Below, piece by piece: positions 37,207 through 50,004 of a DNA stretch of 64,000 bases. Origin of the DNA: Porpolomopsis calyptriformis (taxonomy: Eukaryota > Basidiomycota > Agaricomycetes > Agaricales > Hygrophoraceae). Every line of letters starts with the position of its first letter. Position 1 is the first letter of the stretch. The stretch is from NCBI GenBank assembly GCA_951640195.1, contig OX621164.1, forward strand, positions 2,895,098-2,959,097, read 5' to 3'. The notes beneath the pieces were generated by a model that saw only the letters and a list, made by a program, of their open reading frames with translations, was not told where the DNA came from and searched no databases. A program made the translations under genes and the position numbers.

Positions 37207-38080
37207 GGGTACATGTGGCAATCGCACACCCTTTTCGCGGCTCACTGAAAGACTACCGCAGATGTTCCTGTCTTTTTTGCTATCGTTTGTTGTTTTGCTT
37301 TGGAAGCTACCGAGGTCGTGTCGACGGAGAGTTTGCTCCCCGACACTTGGGGACTTTTTTTGGGTACGCTTCAGCGCTCTCGCTATCGCAAAGAACAATG
37401 TACCGCCTCTCGAATAATTGTACATATAACACTGACGTTCTGTGCCGAAACAGCACACGAGCCATCGTTTGGAAACCCCTCGTTGATCAAGCGCCAACTT
37501 TCGCCTCAGAAGATGCAAAATGTTCCGATCCTCGACCTTGATCTACTCCCCAATCAAACTGACGCTGATGCCAAGAGGATAACTGACTGTCAAGAATTGA
37601 ATCGCGGCCCTGCTCGTTGTCAGATCATCAATTCAACCCTTTTCTGGTCTCTGGTTCTGATGTAAGGCTCCTTGCCGGGGCGTCCTGAACTCGTTCATGC
37701 CGGTGATCCTATGTGTTCAAATCATACCAAGAGCAAGAGTACGACCGAATGTTAGTCCTGTAACACAACGCAAGCGTTTTTTCCACCTCACCCTACAATG
37801 AACTCTGGCGAATCTAGCGGCCAACAAACATATCTTGTCGATTCAGCATGATGTGACTTGCAACGTACGATCTCCCGAACCATCAATCTCTAGAAAAGTT
37901 GATACATTACAGCTGTGCGTGGTATGTACGTAGATGATAGAGACACATTAGTGGCAGTCAGTGGTAACCAAAGCATGCATGAAGAAAATCGAAGACAATA
38001 AAGAAAGAGCAAACGCAACCATTCCAACCAATACCACCTCCACTCTTACATGGATATCAATACCACACCCATACCTCCAA
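37207..38080. other. Convergent intergenic region without recognised gene
   Basis: About 870 bp between the F-box stop and the deubiquitinase stop. Small overlapping ORFs exist on both strands but none has a plausible start or family resemblance. I see no tRNA-like boxes or repeats. Confidence 0.6.
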
Positions 38081-41000
38081 TCATATCCGAGACGGCATCC
38101 CCGCTTGTATAAACGAACTTGGTGGTATAGGAACCTTATCCCTGTCCTTGTGCTTTTCCTTGTCTTTCCGTCCAAATCCAAGGATCGGACTCGTGAGGCT
38201 CAATTTTCTGGACACCCGTTTCAAATTAGAACTGGCACTACTCGTGGTGCTCGCACCGCTATTGGCACCACCGAATGATCCGAGACCATGACCGGATGCG
38301 TCGTGCTGCTGGCCAGGCGCCTCGTCTTTGCCCTTGCCTTTGACGGTGTCAAACTCGGAGGCACGTCTCACCGCGGTTCCGTTACCTACAGGGGTCTTGG
38401 GAGTGGAAAAGGGTAGGGAAGGGACTGGCGGGACAGGGTGTGACGGCCGTCCCGATTTTCCTTTGGCTCCGTCGAACGCGGACGCAGGTCTGGGTGGAAG
38501 CTGTGTGGGAGAGGCTCCAGGGTCGTTATGACTCCTGCGTTTTTGACCAAGCTGAGAAAGGGATCGTTTGTGATGGGGAGATGGCGGCGCTCCCGGCGGT
38601 GACGCATAAACGTTTGTCGACGAGGCAGAGAATTTAGGGAAATCAACATTTTTATAAGGATGTGCACCAGAGTTAGAAGCTACTGAAGATGACGCAGAGC
38701 CGGCTGATGGAGAGTCGTATCCATTCCTCCGATCACGATGTCCATCGGTGAAGCCGGCAGCAGACTGGATGGGCGACGGCGCAAATGGTTGAGTAGCATG
38801 ACCATCAAAAAGGAGAGGTTCTGGAGGTCGTCGATTCTGCTCATCGGCGGAATGTTTGGGAGTGTGCCCTGAGCCGCGAAACCACGGAGATGAAGATGTC
38901 GTAGGTGAGGGCACACTCCCATCTTCATCTCCGGGCAATGGCACAGACGGAGAATGTTCGCTGCCAGTTTCGGAACGCAACTTCAGACCTTTTCGCTTGA
39001 ACCAAGTGTTGGCCTTTCGGTCTGATTCTTTTCTTTGCTTCTCATTGGTATTAGATAATAGCGGAGTCGGAGGTAGAGGTGACGATGGTAACATCTTGGG
39101 TTGATCATCGAGCGCCGGTAAAGGGGGTAGAGTGGCAGTCCGTGGTGACAATTCCGAATATGACTTGCGGCTTTCCTGCCAAGAAGGACCAGCCATCCTA
39201 GCTTTGGTGGATTGACCCCTTCGCAAAGAACTGAACAAGCTACCTATAGAGCTTGTTCCGCCCGAGGCAGAACTTGACGATGAATCGTCAATGTGAGGAA
39301 TGTTCAACTTCAAAGGTACGGACGAAGTCTGAGATGGCGTTGCGGGCAAAAGAGGATCGCCGATCTCAGGCGATTCCGTTGCCTCGATAAGGCCAGGGGG
39401 TAAAACAGGAGCTTCTCGTAGCGAAAAGGAATGTAGGTCGGTGGACAAGATCTGAGATGGTTCGGGTGGGTCCGCCGCAGGAAGCCGCAAGCCAAGTTCT
39501 TCCAAGTCAATGTCGACTGCTTGGTAATACAAGACATAAGCAGAACCAGAATTAGAGTCTCCAAAATATTTAGGAATGTCGCTCTCTTTGATGGGATCCA
39601 CAATGTCATCGTCGAACACAAACCAAGAACCAAGGGTTTTGATGAGGGAGATATAATGCCCGTGGTGTGGTCCACTGTGGATACACGAAATGATGTTTGG
39701 CCGTGTGAGAAACAGAAGGAAAATCGATACGTACTTTCCAATATGAACTACAATGGCAAAGAGCTCATATAAGCGGTCTGCATCATCAATATCGTCGACT
39801 GTGTTAAACAGTCTCAATTCGAGCGGGAATGCGACACGATATGCCAACTTGGTGTACTTTTGAAGTTCTTCTTGATACTTGAAACGTTTCAAATGGAGGG
39901 CGAGAACATTTGGCAATTTCTTGATCTTCATTCTGAGGGCAGTGTTAGTATAAAAAATGAGTTGGGTTCGTGGAATTGACCTTTTTTCGGCTTCTTGCAA
40001 GTCGCAACAGGAATCACAGAAGAACTTATTCTTCTGACAAAGCATTTCGCTTGCACTAAATTGTCGGAGACAGGCGGTGACACTGAAGTTTTTCTCGATG
40101 TCAATAGACAAATCCAAAAAGGATTCGTTGCGTGAAGACACCTAATTTCGGTTACGTCAACATCCCGTATCGGCATAACATGACTCACTGTTTCGCAAGT
40201 TAAACACTTAGTTTCGCTAGTAAGCACGCCTTCAAAGAGGCGGTGAACTAGATTAGAGGACGATCCGGGGATGGTGTTTGTTGTGATCAGACGAGGCTTT
40301 GGTGTTGGAGCGGAATTCGGAACTTAATGCGGAAATAATCAGACCTCGAAGCCAAAATTAAGATAATACTCGGAACCTGGTGTGCCTGACTGATGGAGTT
40401 GGTTTTCTTCCTCGATTTCCTCCACGATCTTGTTGAGCAAGTAATTGAGAAATTCATGGGCATCCTGATGCATAGTCGAACGGAAAAGTTCGTTAACTTC
40501 CTTTAGCTTCTCTATAAATGCGCGGGGAGGGACAACGCCTTTGTCCTCGGGATGTTTGGAGATGTAAAGAAAAAGAGACCGCAAAGCGGAGAATAGTGTA
40601 GGGGGGGACGAGGGAATAGGGGGGTAAACTGGCTGCTGTGATCCGCTTGCGATCTGGGTGTCTATTGTTGCTCCTGAGGTAGATGGTTTTCGTTGAGGCC
40701 TGGGTCGAGATTGAGGAGCGGTGGCTGGTGTGGCGGTAACTGGTGTGGCGGCGAGAGGTGGGGAGAGGGTTTGTGATACAGAACGATCCGAAGATTGGAG
40801 AAGAAGCTCTCGGAAGGGTGCACAGAAGTAAAGGGCCTGCAAAACTGAGTTGGCATAGCTAGAGATGTCGGACGGATTAAACCGGCTGCTGGCGAGGTGC
40901 TGTCTGTGGGCTCACCATGTATTGCCGAACTGGAACGGAGTGGAGTGGGATGAGGAGAAGAAATAGAGAGAGATAACGACACACGTTCTCGAAACCAAAT

Positions 41001-41104
41001 TTCTTCGCATCTGCCGAACTGACGACGGGAATAGGCGGTGGCTTGGTGTCTACCGTCGCGGCCGATTGTTGGGCACCGAAGGGGATCCATTTTGCTATAA
41101 CCAT
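38081..41104 (-). CDS. Ubiquitin-specific protease, CreB / USP12-46 type
   Basis: Deubiquitinase related to Aspergillus CreB, which takes part in carbon catabolite control. The likely start at 41104 gives [13 protein letters not shown] and leads to KKFGFEN. A 14-nt micro-exon (40916-40929) then encodes FGNT and two bases of the catalytic Cys codon, followed by [15 protein letters not shown]. Other family blocks: [25 protein letters not shown] (QDAHEF), [37 protein letters not shown], CxxC zinc ligands in [30 protein letters not shown], and the catalytic His in [13 protein letters not shown]. The domain ends with SAYVLYYQ. The last ~300 residues are Ser/Pro-rich and low complexity, stop at 38081. 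An Ala/Thr/Pro insertion follows the Cys box. Catalysis in this clade usually needs WD40 cofactors. Confidence 0.92.
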
Positions 41105-41288
41105 ACTTTATGGCGCATTCGAGAAGACTCGAACGGTTCGTGCAGGCTTGGTACCAGCAAAGTTCAGTGATGAGTTCGTATGGCCGGTAGCTTTTCCGAT
41201 GAGTTGCCATATACGGCATTAGATTCCTTAAACGGGAACAAATGGCCGGCCCGGGTAATTCCAAAATTACATTAAAAAAGGCCATTTC

Positions 41289-42619
41289 TCATCGGTCAAT
41301 TTTCACCTTTTCAACCCGGATTTCATCGCCGACCGTGATCAAACCCGGCCCCGAAGGAACGCCATCGCAGCCCAGACACGGCTTCTTCTCCCGGTGTGTA
41401 TCGATTCCTGTGCGAAACTTCATAAGTACTTTATAGGGCACGGCCCTGTCTCGCTCGCCCGTCTCCGTATCCACGTTCGGGAGCTGCCACGAACGTTGAT
41501 TCACGTCAGCAAACAGCGACCATGATTGATAGATCGCACCAAACACCGAGCACAGGGAGCCACAAACAAGATGGTGGGGGAATGATCGGATGATCCGATT
41601 TTGACTTCCTCCCACATATCCTCGATGAACGGTTCCCCTCCGTGAACAACCACGTTTGGCCGGAATCTGTCATATCAAAATACAACTTCGGCCTTTCTGA
41701 AAGTGACGTACCGCTCTATAACTAACCGACCATCCCTCCATCGTTCCCCGACTCCTTGCACACCCACGTACTTTCTCACTTGTCTCTCGACCTCTTCAAC
41801 GCTCTCCTCAGACATAAACGTCAGAGGATACCCATCTTGGTATGCAAACGTCGCATTCAGCTTCGGGAACGCAGCTGTAGGCTTACAAGTTCGTGGTCGA
41901 GGGCCTTTGTATACCAAATGCATCGGCTTCCCGAGATACTTGGAGAGGATTGACGACGGCGAGTCAGGCGAGGCACGGATAGATTGGCCAATATAGCCGT
42001 CCATGCTCCAGTCAGAAAATGTTATATTTTCCAGACTGTGTAAAAGTCAGCAAAGTCCAGGGGTGACTGTGTCCCTTACAGCTCCCAACTCTCCAGAATC
42101 TCTTCACTGGGCTTCAAAGGCACCCAAAAGGTTTCGCAGCCAGAATCTCTAGGAAACGAAACCTCGAGTTCCCCGCCGTGCGGAGATATCGGGTCTAATT
42201 CAATAACGGGAGTGATTAGAACCGTCTAAGTTTGCCTCCGGTCAAGCAATTTGCATCCACCCTGAAAAACTACCTCACTTTGCCGTATCCACGTGCGGTG
42301 ACGACTGCATTCGTCTCAGCCTCAACGATGCACCATCTTCTGTCATACTTAGTCAAGGGGTATATTGTCAATTTCGCGGTCGCCGCAATAAGAAGCCCGG
42401 TACCTCGAGGCCTTCGACACTATACCGGGCGTTAGTGACTGAAATTCCTCGACAGCTCTACAAATCACAAGAGTTAAAAGACCTGAGATTGTATAGCACA
42501 CCATCGCGACTCACTTTGATGGGATGGATGAGGATCTTGCTCACTCGCAAGTTATCCATCCTCGTATCCGATCTTCCACCGTAAAGTATCTTATCGATAA
42601 GGTTGAAGGCAAAATCCAT
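41289..42619 (-). CDS. MOSC-domain (mARC-like) molybdenum cofactor protein
   Basis: Related to the mitochondrial amidoxime-reducing component and the MOSC domain of Moco sulfurase. The start at 42619 reads MDFAFNLIDKILYGG, leading to VSKILIHPIKSCRGISV and SVEGLEYDRRWCIVE, the MOSC N-terminal beta-barrel. VLITPVIELDP and DGYIGQSI follow. The MOSC domain contains RFRPNVVVHGGEPFIED, then a CARC motif (LFVAPCARC) followed by NVDTETGE; in mARC the Cys of this motif ligates molybdenum. The C-terminus has KKPCLGCDGVP, LITVGDEIRV and ends EKVKIDR, stop at 41289. About seven short introns. No obvious mitochondrial presequence is seen at this start. Function as an N-hydroxylated-compound reductase is inferred from family only. 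Confidence 0.88.
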
Positions 42620-42805
42620 TGCAGTCTGTAGCCTTGGCTGGAGAAAAGGCCTCTTGACGGCCGTTGATAAGGTGGCGCCTGGAGGTCACTCTAGGAATCG
42701 AGTTTCCCTCATCCAATCGAACTCGGAAATGGGTATGAAATCAATCAAGAGTGGATACAAATACACTTCTGGAATGATAACTTCTGTCTGAAAGCTCACA
42801 ATCAT

Positions 42806-43401
42806 TCAACCCGTTCTCATAATCAAGTGAACCCCACTATCAGATGAAACAACGTCGCTTATCTCCCCGACCTTCAAGCCAAACGCCGCCTCTTCGAACG
42901 GTTTCTGCATCTGTCCCGGTTTGAACCAGCCGAGATCGCCCGACTGCGAATGAGAGGAACAATCCGAATGTTCTCCAGCGATTTCAGCGAACTTTTCTGG
43001 CGAGTCATTGATTTGCGCTTGGTAACCACGCAGAATCGTTATAGCTTCCTCTTTGGACCGGGTTATAGTGGGCTGCCAATGGTTGCCCGTTGAATGCCGG
43101 GAGTCTATAAAGGTAGACTGATACGAACCTCCTTCCAACTAGACGGCCTTCGACTGTCCTCGTGTTTCACCAGAATATGGCTAGCCCTCACTTGTTTGGG
43201 TTGATCCTGCCCCTCGAGATACTTGGCTCCCGGTAATTGGCGAATCTCCTCCTTGCTGAGCTCGGGGGGAGCCTCCCAGCTTGATTGCTGAGTTTCAGCA
43301 TTAAAGAAATAGGCGAGGCCTTTAGAGGTCGAAAGTCTGACTTCCCACTGATATAATGAATACAGTTAGCTGAAGGAACCAGAAGGCGTAGTAAATACCA
43401 T
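42806..43401 (-). CDS. ESS1: Pin1/Ess1 peptidyl-prolyl isomerase
   Basis: Phospho-Ser/Thr-Pro-specific parvulin that acts on the RNA polymerase II CTD and on cell-cycle proteins. The first coding exon is just ATG (43399-43401), followed by an intron and WEVRLSTSKGLAYFFNAETQQSSWEAPPEL, a WW domain with both Trp residues and a GLAYFFN loop. The parvulin domain follows: VRASHILVKHEDSRRPSSW, ITRSKEEAITILRGYQAQI, FAEIAGEHSDCSSHSQSGDLGWFKPGQMQKPFEEAAFGL, and EISDVVSSDSGVHLIMRTG. The catalytic Cys (DCSSHS) and the phosphate-binding Arg pair are present. Stop at 42806. Length (~170 aa) is typical. Divergent from the DUF4246 gene, with 192 bp between starts. Confidence 0.92.
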
Positions 43402-43593
43402 GTTACGAGAGAGAGAAAAAACAAAGAGCAACAGACTGGGGTTCCGTCATGACTAAACCCCCGGTCAGCTCTTGAGTTACCATTCTCTCGGGCTTATCGT
43501 ACTGTGTAATCATCCTGGTTTTGGTTGGAACGTTCGTGGTCATGACAAAGTACATCCACGCTCTGATTTCACACTGGCTACCAAGTTCTTGTA

Positions 43594-45522
43594 ATGTCGA
43601 AGGAATCGCACCGTGGTTATCGCCACCCCTTTCTTGTCGGGACGCTCTATCTGGGTGGAGTTGGAGATAATCCAAGAACTGTGCGTTGAAAGTAATCGTG
43701 TAAGACATGTACAACTAATTGCTGGCTTTTCCAGCTCAAAGAACTAGCCATGTGCCAGCTCTCGGCTGAACTTCGGTCGAGGGAGGACTGGTGGATCCAC
43801 TTTCGGCGCTCAGACACTAGACGGGAATGGGCTGAACAGGCTTGCCAGCGCATTTGGAAAGTCCCCACACCATCGGCGGTCATAGATGTTGAGTTATCCA
43901 AACAGCAAGTTCGTGCGGTGATGATATCCATGTTTTTTGAACGACAACTTAACGACCACACCAGGTTGACTACGTCCTTGATGAATTAGTCGGCTACGCT
44001 AGGCTTCGTGATGAAAACCATCGCTGGCAAGCAGATTTCATCGCTGACACTTTTATTCTCTAACGCGGCTTATTCTACAGTCAGGTATCCTGCTTTGACC
44101 GTATCTGGGAGACCGGCCTTTTGCTGAACTCGACAGAGCGGTGCAGCTTGACCGAAGCAGTTCGTTCCCTCCGACACTTGCCATCCCCACTACGAAGTCC
44201 AAGCGAAATAGACATCACACACACCCTCATCGACCCATTGTTATATTGTCTTGTGTATAATCGATCTCTTGTCTCTGATCCCGTTCTAGGAGGTCACTTA
44301 CGACCAGAACCTTGGCCTCATTCCATTGACGGTCACATGGTATCGGAACGCTTCTGTCTCTTGCCGAGTGACGTCTCCGTTACCCAGTCAGGCTCCGTTC
44401 GATTCTTGTCTTACATCAATAATTTACACCCGCGACGTGAAGATATTTACCACAAATTAGAGACCACGCTCTCGGCTTTCATACCCATATTCGAACATGT
44501 CCTCACGGACTTGCATCGGAATAATCCTCTTTCCCAGCGAATCAAGGGAACATATCGCTATACAGTATGGGATGAGCCTGATCAACCAGATTACTCAGAC
44601 GACGAAGAAGGGTGGGCACATTACGAACGGGAAATGAGACAGTGGATCATGAATAGACCCCTCTCCCTTCCTGACGTTCCTGACGGCGGTTATTTGGGCG
44701 GTCTCGAATTTCGGAAGCACAAGGTGAGCCTAAGAAAACGGACATTACAGGTTATTGTAAACGTCTCGGAGACCTGTCTCGTATGTGCTTCCTTCCTGAC
44801 GGGTTCTTAATAATGAGTTGTCTGCTTTCCAGCACCCTGGTGGCCCTGAGTATCCAGGCCAACCCTGGCACGTCGAAGGCATGCGAAATGAAAGCATCGT
44901 CGCCTGCGCCTTTTATTATACCTCTGTTGTCAGTCATATTCAATCTGCCTTCTGTGAAGCTATCCGGCTGACCCAAAGACAAAAGGAAAATTTAATAGAT
45001 AACTCCATCGAGTTTAGAATGGCGGTAACCTCTCCCTGTGGCTTCTCCCAGGGCGACACGGGAGCCACCCTCCGTACATGGGGTCTCACCGATGGAGATC
45101 CATGTCACCAATACATCGGTTCAATCCGCACACGCACTGGACTAGGTGTAGTATTCCCAAACATCTATCAGCACCGCCATCCCCCCTTTCGACTTCTGGA
45201 TCCTTCAAAAGAAGGTCATCAGATGGTCGTTGCCTTTTTCCTTATTGATCCTGACCTCCAACCTGTGATCTCAACCCGTTCGGTGACACCTCAACAAAAA
45301 GATTGGATCAGAGAGGCATTCGACCAGTCTGCAGACCCGCGTATACCAATCGAGATTGTTGATCGGATCATGGAGGCAGTCGACGGGTTGATGTCCGAGT
45401 CTGAAGCTATGGGTCTCCGCCAGGAAATTCTTCAAGAACGGTCTGATTCCTGGAAGCTGAATGACCGTCTTCACTTCTGTATCCCTTTCGATGTATGGAG
45501 GAGTGACGAGCTCTCGTTGTGA
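43594..45522 (+). CDS. DUF4246 protein, possible 2-oxoglutarate oxygenase-like
   Basis: A large fungal family protein without assigned function. The start at 43594 gives MSKESHRGYRHPFLVGTLYLGG. An intron with a GTGCGT donor leads to LKELAMCQLSAELRSREDWW, the usual N-terminal block. Later blocks: DPLLYCLVYNRSLV, SVRFLSYINNLHPRRE (FLSYINNLHP is diagnostic), LERIRGTYRYT-like YRYTVWDEPDQPDYSDDEEG, PGQPWHVEGMRNESIVACAFYY, and GHQMVVAFFLIDPDLQPV. The HVEG and GH...VVAFFLIDP spacing resembles the metal and 2-oxoglutarate ligands of Fe(II) dioxygenases such as prolyl hydroxylases. That is inference. C-terminus FDVWRSDELSL, stop at 45522. Convergent with the epimerase gene. Confidence 0.85.
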
Positions 45523-45667
45523 ACGGATTAGTATCTAAAAACAGTTACCACTGCAGAAGGAATGTAAGACGAAGTATCAACACATCGTCTTGGGTAAGAA
45601 ATAAGTCTGTATAGTATGGTATCGGGTATTTTCTAGAGCAATGTCTTGTGGAATATCGTCTATCGGA

Positions 45668-47173
<1,506 letters not shown>

Positions 47174-47352
47174 TGTATCCATGTGTCGAAAGAGTGGCAA
47201 AAAAATTAGTAAAAGAGGGTCTTGGGGGCGTCTTGAGAGGATAAATCCATAGGAACAAGTCACGAGCGGGTAAATTTTTTTTGATTAATTAGGGGAGAAC
47301 GGCCGAATTACATACGTAAGGCCATAATTGTATTGTACGTTAGTAAACGAAA

Positions 47353-50004
47353 TCAGCGTTCCTCCATCTTTACATCTCCCTCGCTGTCCAGGGCATTACC
47401 TGCTGCAACGCCTTCAGCCTTTACGTCCTCTGACACTCCCAGTTTTACACCCGTTTCGCCGCCATCTTCTCCGTTCCCGGTTGAGCCCATGAGTACATTT
47501 GTACCTGTAGACGTATCTTCTCCTTTTAGTATCCTTTCCCGCTCCTTAGTCTCCTTTTCAATTTCTTCAGCAAGGAGCACGATGTCCCCAGTACCAATCT
47601 TCCCAAAATGCTGCAAGTGTTGATCTCGAGCTGTTCTCAAGCACAACCACGCCCACCTTTGCTTGCTCTACCACAAGGAAATATTAGCGGCTGATAGATA
47701 ATTTGTAAGGATACGCAATGAACTGACCTCTTCGTACTTCGCAGTCTGCTCGTCGACAGGTACAGGAACCGGTGGCGGGACAACGACCCGATCAGGGGTT
47801 GGTGCTGTAGCCACTATTGCAGGAACCGAAGGTGTCGGCACTGGAGATGCTACAGCAGGTCCGGAGGCTGACGCTGGGGTGACTTCTTTTTTGTGTTCTT
47901 GAGAGGAAGTCAAGGGTTTTTGAGGGGAACCAGGCTTCGGTGGAAGGGATGGATGAAGGGAACTGGTTGGGGTGGGACGAGATCCGGGTGGAACAGCCAA
48001 TGTACCCGGGGCGTGCAGGCCGGTTTCCGGCGGAGAGAATGTAGATTTGGGAGTTGTTGAGGTAGTTGGCTCCTTGTCAGAGGCAGGGGTAGGTGTGGCT
48101 TTTGGTGCACTGAGCTTCGTCCGGGCGGTTGCCTTCGCGACGACTTTCTTGCGCATTTCAATGCGCGCGTCTTCTTGCTTGACTTTCTTTACAAAGTCCT
48201 TTACATCTCCAGGTCTATGAAGCCATATATCAGCGCTGGAAGGTACTGGCTGAAGCGATAAATGGCTCACCGGAAAGGTGTTTCTAGGTCGCTCAAATCT
48301 CTGTAACCCATTTCCCAAATCTCCGTCAAAGGCTGCGAGCCCAGTTTCCACTTCCAATCCTCCGGCCCCCCTCTCATTCTTTTCCTCATGTTCTTGGTCT
48401 CTTCTTCAAGGGTGACCTTCACTCCGCCTATTTCTCCTGTCCAAGGTTCCTTGTCGAATGGCGCACATAACTCATTCTTCCATTTTACCCAATTCTTCTC
48501 CCGCTCGAGTATGACATTGACTGTTTCTGCAAATGCACGCCCATTAGGAGTCGTCTGTCTCAGCTCTTCCATAGCCTTGTTGAGGGTTTCCTGGACCCAT
48601 TGAGCATCAGCTCCTTCCAAAGTGAAATCCATCTGCAAAGAGCGATTGCGTGGAGTGGACCAAGCTGTCTTTACTGCCTTCGTGAACGTAAGGAGATGGT
48701 TGAGAAGAATGAGGAGTTGAAAGAGAAACTGGCGCCGAAAATGAGTATCCGCGATCTACAAATAGGTCAGTAAGGCGCAAACCCTCCAGTCCGCATCCTG
48801 GGAGTACAAACCTCGAGATCAAGCAGGTCTGGACTGGTTAAAAATTTGGCAAAAAAATATTCGCTACTCTTTTCTCCAACAGTTTCAGGCTCGCGTTTCC
48901 TTTTCAATGGTCCCGTAGAGCCCGATCCCACTGACCGACTGCCCATCATTGCGCGCTCCTTTGCGGTGGCCTCTTTGATAACAGGGAAAACCTTGTTTAC
49001 GGCGTCCCTAAACTCAGAGAATGTGTTTACAATAGCAAAGAGTGGAGGTTTTGAGAATGGAAGTTGCAGTGACCAGAAAGTGTTGTAAAATTCTGCAGCG
49101 GTCGTATATATGAGCAAGAGCGCGATGGCTGCATTCCCGAGAGTGAGAATGTGTACCCACCGGCTTTTTTTCCCGAAGACCTGACGGGTGACGTTGATCT
49201 CTTGATCTCCTTCTCGGACTTGGCCTCGTCAACCGACATCTTGTCGATATCACCTTCCCCCTCCTTGGTCTTCCCCTCGTCCTCGGTCTTTCCCTCGTCG
49301 GTTTTCTCCGGTAACTTCACACCTTCCCAAACCGGTCCATACTCCCCTCTGAGATTTACGCCACTCCTCTCGCCTAGAGGAAAGACACCGCTGAGGAATG
49401 TCAATATTCGACCACAAAATATTGTCGTTGAACCCGTTTTTGAGAGCCGTCGAAGTAAATCGTTGAGAGTGCGCAGTAGGATCAGAGCCTTTCCCTTCTG
49501 AGGCACCATTCCATCAGTGAGTCGTTGAGCTCGAGCCTCAATCCAAGAGAAAATGTGCGAGCATGAAGTAATCGTCTGCGTTTCGAGGAGATCCTGGAGG
49601 ACAATGAATGGGAAGGTTTGTTCGCAGGCCTCTGCACAAGTAATCACTACAGAGAAAAGAGCGGTAGATGAAACAAACCATGTTCGGTGAAGGTTAGAAT
49701 AAGATCAAGTTTCTCTTGCAAGTGGTCATAGTAATATGTTCCCTTTTCTTTGAGGGCAGTCCCCTCTGTGGCCTGGCATTTGGGATTACTTCTGAGCACG
49801 GAAGTAAGAAATGAATTGGCAAACCGCAAGGGTAAAAATATCGTTTTTCAAAAGATATTCCCACTGACTTTTCCTATTTTCCGGGGATGATTTCTGTCCG
49901 GAATCTTCTAGAGTCTTTTTTACTAGATCGTCGAGGGTTTCTTGGTCGACAGGATGCGGGAGAGAGCTTAGGAGACCATCCAAACTGTTTGAAAGCGACA
50001 ACAT
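47353..50004 (-). CDS. HPR1: THO complex subunit 1 (Hpr1/THOC1)
   Basis: Core THO/TREX subunit that couples transcription with mRNP assembly and export. The start at 50004 reads [24 protein letters not shown]; an in-frame stop lies upstream. Family segments: [65 protein letters not shown], then an acidic/Lys insertion, [16 protein letters not shown] and [29 protein letters not shown]. The C-terminal part has [15 protein letters not shown] and [21 protein letters not shown]. Low-complexity Pro/Thr/Ser stretches follow the core, and the final acidic tail ends DVKMEER, stop at 47353. No death domain is evident. Its start codon abuts that proposed for UTP25 on the other strand. Confidence 0.87.

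Noticed and set aside
37200..37665. Two overlapping plus-strand ORFs after the F-box gene
   Set aside because: No ATG-initiated, motif-bearing or splice-supported structure; probably chance open frames in 3' flanking DNA.
43403..43714. 103-codon minus-strand ORF upstream of Pin1
   Set aside because: It lies opposite the first exon of the DUF4246 gene, which joins cleanly to a diagnostic second exon, so this frame is a shadow.
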